Shown here piece by piece: positions 43,457-50,616 of a stretch of 64,000 nucleotides of DNA; positions within the stretch are counted from its first letter, which is position 1, and each line of letters begins with the position of its first letter. The DNA lies in NCBI GenBank assembly GCA_021781535.1, contig JAJXWO010000019.1, positions 1-64,000 of the forward strand, given 5' to 3'. Both the position numbers and the translations under genes were made by a program. Below the pieces are notes generated by a model. That model did not search any database. It was given only the letters and a program-made list of their open reading frames with translations, and was not told the DNA's origin. Origin of the DNA: Deltaproteobacteria bacterium. GTDB taxonomy: Bacteria > Desulfobacterota > Desulfuromonadia > Geobacterales > Pseudopelobacteraceae.

Positions 43457-44791
43457 ATGAAAAAGATTATCATTGCAGTTTTATTAATGTTTACATTGTC
43501 TACTAATGCTTTTGCAATCTTGCCGTTTATTTACGTAATACCTCCTTTGCTCATCCTCGGTGCTGCTGGTACTGCTGGCTTATATTATTATCTTAAACCC
43601 GATGCCCCTGCAAAAGTATCTACTACAGGTGATATTACTCATCCGTCTCAGTCTCAATGGGTTGATCTTACTGCGCCGACTCCTGTGATTGATTTTAAAG
43701 ATATTACTGCTCATATGCCTCTCGATAAACTTCGTGCACTTGCTGATGATAAAACTAAATTCCCTGCTCTGAACGGTGCTTTTAATGGATCATCTGCATT
43801 GACTCCTGCAGTCGGCCTGCCCATTGGTGCCATTGTATCAACTCCAAATGGTGCTCAAGCAATCACACGTATTGATTCTAGCACTTGTCATTTTATTCCT
43901 GCTAGTAATCCTTTATCTGTAGTTGTTAATGCATCATTGACTACTGTTACTGTTTATTCTAATTATGATTCTAACGGGTATGCAAATAGTTATTATAAAA
44001 TGATTTTCGATTTACCTCCTGTTAATCCTCCTATTGTTCCTTATTCAGATAACAAATCAAAACGCGCTTTGGCCGGTTTGCCTCTTAGTAATGACCCTTT
44101 ACCTACTGATTCAATTGTAAAATCTGATTTACAGTCTGAACTTGATAAGGCTTTTCAAGACCCGTCTTATATTCCTGTCTTTACAGATGATACAACCGGA
44201 TTACCTGATATTCCGCCTGACCCTACACACGTTGCTACGCCTGCTCAGATTGATGACTATAATAAGCGTCTTTTAGCATCTAATCCTACTGTTACAACTA
44301 CACAAGGCGCTCCTGTTACCACTAACAATCCCGACGGTACATCTACAACTGTTCGTACTACTACTACAACAACCAATGGCGGCGCTGGTGGAACAACTGT
44401 AAAAACTGAAACCACGACTACCGGCGGCCCTGACGGTACTGGCCCTGTAATAAAAAATGATACTACCGAAGATACTACAGGTGTTCCTGTTCCTCCCGCT
44501 TTGCCTTCTGATAACACGTATGACGGTTTGGGTGATTCTGATAAGCCTTTGTCAAAAAGCATTACTGATCTACTTGGTTCTTTTACTGCTGGCTCTCCAC
44601 TTGTTTCTATGGTTAGAAGTTTTTCTATCACTACTTCTAATGCTTCAGGCGTTGTATCGATTGGTCGCGTCTACGGTCAAGACCTGTCTTTTGACTTTAC
44701 ACATTGGGAGTCGATACTTCGGGCGTGTGGCGGGGTGCTTATTATCATCATGCATGGTTATTGTATTTTGATCGTCGTTAGGGGGTGGTAG
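43457..44791 (+). CDS. pIII-like adsorption protein
   Basis: A 444-residue exported phage protein. Signal peptide 1-19 (cut after NAFA), a hydrophobic segment near 21-45, an unrecognised N-terminal domain to about residue 270, then a long Thr/Gly/Pro-rich linker (residues about 270-345 with repeated TTTT and GG) and a C-terminal helix (ILRACGGVLIIIMHGYCILIVV) that anchors it before virion release. This domain-linker-anchor build is that of pIII, which binds the host receptor. Sequence of the N-terminal domain is expected to vary with host. Confidence 0.78.
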   Translation: MKKIIIAVLLMFTLSTNAFAILPFIYVIPPLLILGAAGTAGLYYYLKPDAPAKVSTTGDITHPSQSQWVDLTAPTPVIDFKDITAHMPLDKLRALADDKTKFPALNGAFNGSSALTPAVGLPIGAIVSTPNGAQAITRIDSSTCHFIPASNPLSVVVNASLTTVTVYSNYDSNGYANSYYKMIFDLPPVNPPIVPYSDNKSKRALAGLPLSNDPLPTDSIVKSDLQSELDKAFQDPSYIPVFTDDTTGLPDIPPDPTHVATPAQIDDYNKRLLASNPTVTTTQGAPVTTNNPDGTSTTVRTTTTTTNGGAGGTTVKTETTTTGGPDGTGPVIKNDTTEDTTGVPVPPALPSDNTYDGLGDSDKPLSKSITDLLGSFTAGSPLVSMVRSFSITTSNASGVVSIGRVYGQDLSFDFTHWESILRACGGVLIIIMHGYCILIVVRGW

Positions 44792-44792
44792 T

Positions 44793-45134
44793 GTGGCTGC
44801 AATACTTACTTTTATAGGTTCTTTTGCTGGCAAAATCTTTGCTGATAAAGTAGTTGGCTGGATTGCTCTCAAAGCTCTATTGGTCTTTCTTTTCATCACT
44901 GTTGTTCCTCTTGTTCTTAATAACTTTCTCTACGACATCATTAAAATAATGATGGATTTTGCCAGTGGTCAAGCTGCCGGTGCTACTGCTTTAAACGGAA
45001 ATATGTCCTTTACTGGCTTTGCTGCATGGCTTATTGAGTGTTTCCGTTTGCCTGAGGCATTTTCTTTGCTGATCTCTGCACTTGTTTTGCGTCTTGTCTT
45101 GTCAATGATTCCATTTGTGAGGTTGGTCGGATGA
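44793..45134 (+). CDS. pVI-like minor coat protein (DUF2523 type)
   Basis: A 113-residue membrane protein starting GTG at 44793, one base past the pIII-like stop. Three helices (about residues 28-45, 72-82 and 90-108) and the place between pIII and Zot genes match pVI/DUF2523 proteins that cap the virion with pIII. It overlaps the following lipoprotein gene by 4 bases. Confidence 0.78.
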   Translation: MAAILTFIGSFAGKIFADKVVGWIALKALLVFLFITVVPLVLNNFLYDIIKIMMDFASGQAAGATALNGNMSFTGFAAWLIECFRLPEAFSLLISALVLRLVLSMIPFVRLVG

Positions 45135-45295
45135 AAAGACAAATTATTAATCTATTGGCCTTTTGCTTTGGGTTCGTGGGGATCGCCGTTGTTATGCTTG
45201 TTTTTTCCGGTTGTGCTTCTGACTCTGCTTATGTTCCCCGTTGCGGTGATACTCGGTCGAGCTTTGTCCAGTGGTCGCAATCTTCCCCATTTTAG
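45131..45295 (+). CDS. Small phage lipoprotein
   Basis: A 54-residue frame, ATGA overlap with the previous gene. A signal-type helix ends in the lipobox FSGC (Cys28), then a short polar tail (ASDSAYVPRCGDTRSSFVQW). Small lipoproteins are not a standard inovirus part; it could act in superinfection exclusion or export. The following gene starts 9 bases later. Confidence 0.62.
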   Translation: MKRQIINLLAFCFGFVGIAVVMLVFSGCASDSAYVPRCGDTRSSFVQWSQSSPF

Positions 45296-45304
45296 GAGGT
45301 TTTT

Positions 45305-46348
45305 ATGCAGGGTATGTGCGTAGGTGTTCCAGGTACTGGCAAATCATTTTTCATGGTCGCTTTTATGAAAAAGTATTTTACTTATGATTCTTTTTTCAGG
45401 ATGTACGAGATTAAGAAAGATGTCCTGATCTTGACTAATATCGCTGGCCTCAAGTTTTTTGGTGCTGATTGCTGGAATGTCGAAAGTCCTGAATTGCTCG
45501 GCTGTGCGAAAGAAGGTATTCCGGGCAAAGTGACGAGGGAGGAGTTTTTCACCGTTCCGAATATGCAGAAGATCATGGATGAAAAAGGGTACAAGAATAT
45601 TATTCTTGTTCTCGATGAGATTCAAAACGATCAATATTTTCCTGCTGGTTATAAAAATTCAGATGTTCTGTATCTATTCCAGTATCATCGGCATATTGGT
45701 ATGCATATTATACTTGGTACTCAGGATCATACACTTATATCAAGGGGTGTTCTTGCGCAATGCGAATGGTTAGCACATGGCAAACTTCGTAGTAAGAAAA
45801 TCATGGGCGGTATGTCATATCGTTTCACCGATAAAAATGGTAATTATCTTTACGACAAAACCTTAAAAGCTGATCAGGATGTATTTCGCGCTTATGACTC
45901 CATGACAACCGAGGAAATAGAAAAGCCCAAAAATGCCGTCTTGCATTGGGCCGTTGTCGTTGTTGTATTTCTTTGCATCGCCGGTGGCCTATTTAAATCA
46001 GCTTTGGCAATCGTTGCAAATAAAGCAAAACCCCAAAACGCTCATACCCAAGTTTCTCCTTCTGCTGCTCAATATGCTGCTACACATCCAATTTTGCCGG
46101 TTGCTACTGTCGCTCCTGTTCCCTCTGTGACTGCTGCTGCAATACAAAAGCCTGTTTCATCCGTTACCGTCCCCGTCGTCCCTTCTGTCGCTAATTCTGT
46201 GCTATCTGGCAATGATCCTGATAAACTTCCTCGCGTTATTGGTCTGGTTGGCGACGCAAATGGTAAGCATACCAAATATCTGCTCTCTACGGGTCAGATA
46301 ACAACGTGTAATCGTTCTCTATCCATTGGTGATGTGTATATCAGGTAA
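45305..46348 (+). CDS. zot: Zot-like (pI) phage assembly ATPase
   Basis: A 347-residue inner-membrane ATPase of the zonular occludens toxin family. Walker A GVPGTGKS lies at residues 7-14, Walker B NIILVLDEIQ near residue 100, and one membrane helix at about 212-232 places the C-terminal Ala/Pro/Val-rich segment in the periplasm. The pI proteins drive phage extrusion and contact the secretin. TTAGGAGGT precedes the ATG. As no phage secretin follows, it must dock to a host secretin. Confidence 0.9.
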   Translation: MQGMCVGVPGTGKSFFMVAFMKKYFTYDSFFRMYEIKKDVLILTNIAGLKFFGADCWNVESPELLGCAKEGIPGKVTREEFFTVPNMQKIMDEKGYKNIILVLDEIQNDQYFPAGYKNSDVLYLFQYHRHIGMHIILGTQDHTLISRGVLAQCEWLAHGKLRSKKIMGGMSYRFTDKNGNYLYDKTLKADQDVFRAYDSMTTEEIEKPKNAVLHWAVVVVVFLCIAGGLFKSALAIVANKAKPQNAHTQVSPSAAQYAATHPILPVATVAPVPSVTAAAIQKPVSSVTVPVVPSVANSVLSGNDPDKLPRVIGLVGDANGKHTKYLLSTGQITTCNRSLSIGDVYIR

Positions 46349-46353
46349 AAAGA

Positions 46354-46405
46354 ACAGCCCACGTCAGGCGGCGCTATGAGCCGCAAAACGTGGGCTGTTT
46401 TTTTT
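46354..46405 (+). terminator. Terminator after zot
   Basis: ACAGCCCACGT (46354-46364) pairs with ACGTGGGCTGT (46388-46398); between them GCGGC/GCCGC forms an inner hairpin; a run of T to 46405 follows. It ends the structural operon. Confidence 0.9.
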
Positions 46406-46634
46406 GAAGTAATATTTCATCGATAGTTTTTTCTGTTGCTGGCGGTCGTCCCGCCCTCTGACCGCCTTCGGCTAATTTGACGTGATGATCCGCGCTGGTC
46501 TGCTGTCCTGTATTCACTGTCCTCCCGATCGTGTCCTAAACAACCTGTTTTTGTCTTTCGTTGCCGTTCCGACAGATACCATAAACCGTCTGACGCCGAA
46601 TGGCGGCGTTTTAGAGGTTTCGTTAGTTATTCAT
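46406..46634 (+). other. Phage non-coding region, candidate origin/packaging signal
   Basis: About 230 bases between the zot terminator and the convergent retropepsin gene. It contains GGCGGTC...GACCGCC (46441-46466) and ACGCCG-AATGG-CGGCGT, two GC hairpins in otherwise T-rich sequence. Inoviruses keep the plus-strand origin and packaging hairpin in such a gap, so this is the best candidate here. Confidence 0.5.
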
Positions 46635-47264
46635 TTACATCCATTTGATTGTTTGTGTTTTTAGATTAATCATGTGAGGGAAATCACCGAGGAAGCTCAT
46701 TCCTAGTAAACCTGTTTCTTCAAATCCAGCACCTATTATGTGTATTTCTGTTGGTTTCTTCGTTTTTGGCCCGACTGCAACAAAATCAACTGTTGCAGTG
46801 TTTGTCCCTACTTTACTCCCGTCTGCTAGTTGCGATAAACCTTGCTTCGTATCTTCTGGCTTTATTCCTAATCGTATTGCTAATGCTGGAGATATTGTTA
46901 CTCCTGTTGCTCCAGTGTCTATTAGTAGTGGAACGGTTACCATTCTCCCTCTATATCCTATCGTTACAGGTACAAACATTTGATTTCCGCTTAAAGTTAT
47001 TGCTGTTTCTTTTTCGTTGTTTATTGGCTGCTGCATTTCTTGTGCTTTTTCAGCTATTGGCTTTTTTACTATTTCCAGTATTTCTGCCACTTGGTCTGCT
47101 GACATAGCGTGTGTGATCTCTGGCCCTTTCAATTCTTCCACTGTCTTTTTAAATAGTAATTTCGTTAGATCAGTTCTGAAAACGAAAACGGCAATAATCC
47201 CTATCATAGCCGTATATCTTATTAAATTTCCTACTGGTGTTGTTTTGAATCTTAATTTTATCAT
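46635..47264 (-). CDS. Membrane-anchored retropepsin-like aspartic protease
   Basis: A 209-residue protein. A basic N-terminus and one helix (about residues 18-29, AMIGIIAVFVF) suggest the C-terminal part faces the periplasm. The retropepsin domain spans about 95-205: LLIDTGATGVTIS with catalytic Asp116-Thr117-Gly118, and the hydrophobic-hydrophobic-Gly element LLGMSFLGDF near 186-195. A single DTG means it must dimerise. Its ATG overlaps the XRE repressor stop by 4 bases, so both are made from one leftward transcript. Such proteases are not standard inovirus genes; target unknown. Confidence 0.82.
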   Translation of the reverse strand: MIKLRFKTTPVGNLIRYTAMIGIIAVFVFRTDLTKLLFKKTVEELKGPEITHAMSADQVAEILEIVKKPIAEKAQEMQQPINNEKETAITLSGNQMFVPVTIGYRGRMVTVPLLIDTGATGVTISPALAIRLGIKPEDTKQGLSQLADGSKVGTNTATVDFVAVGPKTKKPTEIHIIGAGFEETGLLGMSFLGDFPHMINLKTQTIKWM

Positions 47265-47470
47265 TTATTTCCCTTTATTTTTTCTTCCTCAATATCTTCA
47301 ATTATCCATTTAATCTTTTTTCCCACTGCTTTTGCGATCTTCTCCAATATTTCCGGTTTTGGAAATCGTCCGGCTTCGTATCTTGATATTGCGTCTTGAG
47401 CTATTCCACTCAGTTCTGCAAGTTCTTTCTGCGTTAGCTTCCCTCTTAGTTTTTTAACTATATTTTCCAT
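47261..47470 (-). CDS. XRE-family phage repressor
   Basis: A 69-residue helix-turn-helix protein: LRGKLTQKELAELSGIAQDAISRYEAGRFPKPEILEKIAKAVGKKI is a full HTH_3 domain. ATG 47470 is chosen because GGAGGG sits just upstream; ATG 47512 lacks this. It is divergent from the rightward gene at 47567, the arrangement of a lysogeny repressor over its operator. Too short to carry its own cleavage or dimerisation domain. Confidence 0.85.
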   Translation of the reverse strand: MENIVKKLRGKLTQKELAELSGIAQDAISRYEAGRFPKPEILEKIAKAVGKKIKWIIEDIEEEKIKGNK

Positions 47471-47505
47471 GCTCCCTCCATTATTGGTTTTTGCCATATT
47501 GCATA

Positions 47506-47534
47506 TTGACATATTTCAGAATAACATATATACG
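47506..47534 (+). promoter_or_regulatory. Rightward phage promoter beside the repressor
   Basis: TTGACA (47506-47511) and TATACG (47529-47534) are 17 bases apart and precede the gene at 47567. TTGCATAT occurs on both sides (near 47499 and 47535), a likely repressor operator repeat in the divergent region. Confidence 0.6.
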
Positions 47535-47566
47535 TTGCATATCTTAAATTAAACGGAGGTCACAAA

Positions 47567-47734
47567 ATGAAGCGCAATCGAAAGATACTCGTCTGTATGA
47601 ATGATGCTGAATTCGCTGCACTTGAATCGTTGGAGAAGATTTATTCCTTGGATGGTGCTCGCGCAACTAAAAGTTTTCTTGTCCGTTATGCCCTTAAGCG
47701 CCTCCCACATCAGTCTATCATCTTACCAGCCTAA
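47567..47734 (+). CDS. Small phage protein, possible ribbon-helix-helix
   Basis: A 55-residue basic protein: RKILVCMNDAEFAALESLEKIYSL then ATKSFLVRYALKRLP, a pattern of strand and two helices like Arc/CopG regulators. CGGAGGT precedes the ATG. First gene of the rightward operon from the divergent promoter; its stop overlaps the next start (TAATG). Confidence 0.65.
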   Translation: MKRNRKILVCMNDAEFAALESLEKIYSLDGARATKSFLVRYALKRLPHQSIILPA

Positions 47735-48084
47735 TGAAATACACAATTGAAAATAAAGGCACTGGCGTTGTCCTGATTCGCGCCTTTGTCCCTGAACACA
47801 TGGCCGCTTCTTTCCTCGCGTTCATTGAATCAAAAAGCCGTGAAAATCCTCCGATTGTAAGAAAGTCCTCACATGAGAAAAATGAGGAATATTTTAAAGA
47901 GTTGAAAGCTGCCGCCCTCGCCTCTTTCAACGCCTGTCAAGCTGCTGGATTAGCCGCAAATGCTTCTATTTCGGAAGTAAATAAAAAATTAAAGGTGCTC
48001 GGCTTTTTTAATACATCGTATGATTCTGTACGCTCTCTTTTGACTCAACAAGGTTGTTTCCGGTCAAAAAGTCCGTTCAAATAG
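47734..48084 (+). CDS. Phage protein of unknown function
   Basis: A 116-residue protein with no recognised domain. Charged middle (ESKSRENPPIVRKSSHEKNEEYFKELK) and a C-terminal part (ISEVNKKLKVLGFFNTSYDSVRSLLTQQGCF) that could form a helix-turn-helix. Its ATG overlaps the previous stop. It ends 7 bases before the right attachment core, so in the circular phage it would be followed after 40 bases by the gene at 40460 and then by rep. Confidence 0.6.
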   Translation: MKYTIENKGTGVVLIRAFVPEHMAASFLAFIESKSRENPPIVRKSSHEKNEEYFKELKAAALASFNACQAAGLAANASISEVNKKLKVLGFFNTSYDSVRSLLTQQGCFRSKSPFK

Positions 48085-48108
48085 TTCATTCGATATATTA
48101 TGTAAAGT
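48081..48108. other. Right attachment site, dif-like
   Basis: GATATA spacer (48092-48097) and arm TTATGTAAAGT (48098-48108), close to the XerD arm of dif. The left arm (ending CATTC) is less like dif than at the left site, so it probably came from the phage. The exact shared core with 40427-40438 is 12 bases. Confidence 0.65.
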
Positions 48109-48193
48109 TTAATTACAAGAGTTGATTGTTTTAATCAAACTTGATGATCAGTTGTTGCCAAGGCAATCCCATCGCTTTTTCAATATACGATTA

Positions 48194-50557
48194 TCAATCA
48201 TCATTCGATTGGTGATAATTCTCTGCATATAACTTCATAATGCCCTCACGTAGCACTGACAACTTATATGGCTTCTGAATAAATCCGGCCAAGCCTTTAC
48301 CGACAAACTTCTGCGTCACTTCCAGTTCACTGAACCCACTACTCATTATCACTTTTACATTGGAATTCAATATCCGCAACTCGCGGAAGCACTGCTCACC
48401 ATCCATGTGCGGCATTGTAAGGTCAAGAATGACAAAACTTATATTTTTTGAGGTATTATATGCTTCCAAAGCCTCGCGCCCGTCATTGGCAGTTACAACG
48501 TTGAATCCCAGTTCTTTGAGCATTTCGGCTCCAATTCCTCGAACAGTTTCTTCGTCATCAACGAGGAGTACAGTACCACTCCCCTTCCATTTGTCATTAC
48601 GGGTGTCGTGATTGAAAATTTCAGCAGGTTTACCGCTTGCCGGAAGGAGAATCTTGAAGGTACTTCCTTTACCCGGTTCGCTGTAAACCTTGATAGCACC
48701 CTTATGACCACGAACTATTCCAAGGACAGCAGCCATTCCAAGGCCTCTTCCGGTAAACTTTGTTGTAAAGAATGGGTCAAACAATTTTGCCAGTATTTCT
48801 TTGTCCATGCCACATCCGGTATCAGCAATTTCAATAAATACATAAAGTCCATCGCTAATATTCTCGTCCAGCCAGACATCTTTAAGATAATTATGGTTAC
48901 AGTCCATACAGCCGGTAGTAATGGCGATGATGCCGCTTTTATCTCCGATGGCTTCAGATGCGTTTATGACAAGATTCATTATTATTTGGCGAATCTGGGT
49001 AGCATCAGCTTCAACCGGTGGCAGCGGTCGGGTTAGGTTGAGACGCAAGACAGCTTTTTTGGAGATTGAGACCTGAAGTATATGGAGCATCTCCTCCAGC
49101 AAACTATTAATGTCGTGGTTTTTAATGACAAACTTACCTTTTCCCGAATAGGCAAGCATTTGTTTAGCAAGATCAGCTGCACGGGAAGCAGCTTTTTCTA
49201 TACTATGCAGGTTGTCAACGGCTGGAGATTCCGGATTAATTCGCATAAGGGCCAAATCCGCATTCCCGATAATTGCCGTGAGAATATTATTGAAGTCATG
49301 GGCTATCCCGCCGGCAAGAACTCCAAGGCTTTCGAGCTTCTGGGCGTGAAGGAGCTGGCGCTCAAATGATAATCGTTCATCCTCCGCTTTTTTTTGATCA
49401 GTAATATCATGACCGATACCGATGTATTTAACGTTGCCGTCTGCATCCATATACGTTGTTCCATTCGCCAGAAACATGCGCCATGAGCCGTCGGCACATT
49501 TTACGCGGTACGGAGGACTTGTTTTCGCTTCTCCGGTAGACATAACGTTCATCAGGTACTCAAGACAAGGCACGATGTCATCAGGATGCACAAATGGTCC
49601 GAATTCGTGCCCGATAACATCGCGTGCTGGAAACCCGAAGTGTGTTTCCCATGAAGGAGATACAAACTGGAATACGCCTATGGTATCAAGGACAAAAATG
49701 ACGTCAAAGGAGCGTTCTACAAAAGTTCTGAATTTTGCTTCACTTGCCCTCAAGGATTCATCGGCTTCCTTGCTTTCTACAAGTTTGAGTTCCAGTTCGG
49801 CGTTGGCAGCTTCAAGATCACGAGTCTTTTGTTTCACCTGCTGTGACATTTGATTCACAGAGTCGGCAAGTATGCCAACTTCATCATGTGAAGTAATCTC
49901 CAGTTTTTCGTCATAATCTCCCTCGGCAATTTTTTTCGCATGCTCCGATATTTTGATCACTGGACGCGACACAAAACGGGAGATGAAATAGTTGATCAGA
50001 ATTGCTATACATAAAAATGAAAGCGCGAAGTTAATGATAATGTGCAGGAGCGCAATCATAACCTTATTGTTAACGACGCTCACGGGGAAACCAAGACGAA
50101 TCTGGCCGAGATGCTTATTGGTGGAGTCGAATATCGGGATAGTTACATCATAGTAATCAAGGCCGTCAAATCGGCGGTAAAGTTGCATAATCGGTTTGGT
50201 AGATGCGATACTGTTCTTCATGACGTTGTCGGTAAAGACTTTGCCGTCTAATCCAGGAATACTGCTATACAAGACCTTCCCGGTACTGTCTGTTATCCCA
50301 GCATAGGTAATCTGCGGATTGTGCTCTATCAGTTGCTTGCATTTTTTATCCATGCCGGTAAAAGAATCAAGAGGCAACCCAAGACTTAGCAGTTCCACAA
50401 CGACCGAATGCAGGCTGTAGCCGAGACCATAGGTCCCGGTGACAAGAGCTTCGGTATAGTATTTTTTAAAGTTGGTAACAAGAAAAACAGAGCTGATAAA
50501 AAGAGATATGAATAACACACTGATTATAATAAGAAGTATCTTCTTGCCGATTTTCAT
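48194..50557 (-). CDS. Hybrid sensor histidine kinase (HAMP-PAS-HisKA-HATPase-REC)
   Basis: A 787-residue membrane kinase. Two helices (about 7-27 and 172-195) bracket a periplasmic sensor domain. HAMP follows, then a PAS domain (about 270-390, with FVERSFDVIFVLD and the PAC end IGIGHDITDQKKAEDE), HisKA with the phospho-acceptor His in LGVLAGGIAHDFNNILTAI, HATPase (NLVINASEAIG, DTGCGM, FTTKFTGRGLGMAAVLGIV) and a C-terminal receiver with Asp in FVILDLTMPHMDG. It probably senses through the binding protein encoded just upstream. No separate output regulator is next to it. Confidence 0.93.
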   Translation of the reverse strand: MKIGKKILLIIISVLFISLFISSVFLVTNFKKYYTEALVTGTYGLGYSLHSVVVELLSLGLPLDSFTGMDKKCKQLIEHNPQITYAGITDSTGKVLYSSIPGLDGKVFTDNVMKNSIASTKPIMQLYRRFDGLDYYDVTIPIFDSTNKHLGQIRLGFPVSVVNNKVMIALLHIIINFALSFLCIAILINYFISRFVSRPVIKISEHAKKIAEGDYDEKLEITSHDEVGILADSVNQMSQQVKQKTRDLEAANAELELKLVESKEADESLRASEAKFRTFVERSFDVIFVLDTIGVFQFVSPSWETHFGFPARDVIGHEFGPFVHPDDIVPCLEYLMNVMSTGEAKTSPPYRVKCADGSWRMFLANGTTYMDADGNVKYIGIGHDITDQKKAEDERLSFERQLLHAQKLESLGVLAGGIAHDFNNILTAIIGNADLALMRINPESPAVDNLHSIEKAASRAADLAKQMLAYSGKGKFVIKNHDINSLLEEMLHILQVSISKKAVLRLNLTRPLPPVEADATQIRQIIMNLVINASEAIGDKSGIIAITTGCMDCNHNYLKDVWLDENISDGLYVFIEIADTGCGMDKEILAKLFDPFFTTKFTGRGLGMAAVLGIVRGHKGAIKVYSEPGKGSTFKILLPASGKPAEIFNHDTRNDKWKGSGTVLLVDDEETVRGIGAEMLKELGFNVVTANDGREALEAYNTSKNISFVILDLTMPHMDGEQCFRELRILNSNVKVIMSSGFSELEVTQKFVGKGLAGFIQKPYKLSVLREGIMKLYAENYHQSNDD

Positions 50558-50616
50558 GTGTACTTCCCCTTAACGATCTTTACCAAACCCTTAACAACAA
50601 ATATAGTACATCGGCA

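Larger units (their letters stand above)
40427..48103 (+). mobile_element. Filamentous phage (inovirus) prophage integrated at a dif-like site
   Basis: About 7.67 kb between two exact copies of GATATATTATGT. Order on the plus strand: two small genes, HUH replication initiator, candidate ssDNA-binding protein, small coat-like ORFs, major coat protein, terminator, pIII-like, pVI-like, lipoprotein, Zot/pI ATPase, terminator; then a leftward XRE repressor plus retropepsin operon; then two rightward genes. There is no integrase, recombinase or secretin, as in phages that use host XerCD and a host secretin. The entire block is T-rich on the plus strand, including the two minus-strand genes. Confidence 0.9.

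Noticed and set aside
48122-48138. TTGATT...AATCAA palindrome as an FNR box or terminator next to attR
   Set aside because: Spacer length does not fit FNR (7 between TTGAT and ATCAA instead of 4) and no T-run follows.
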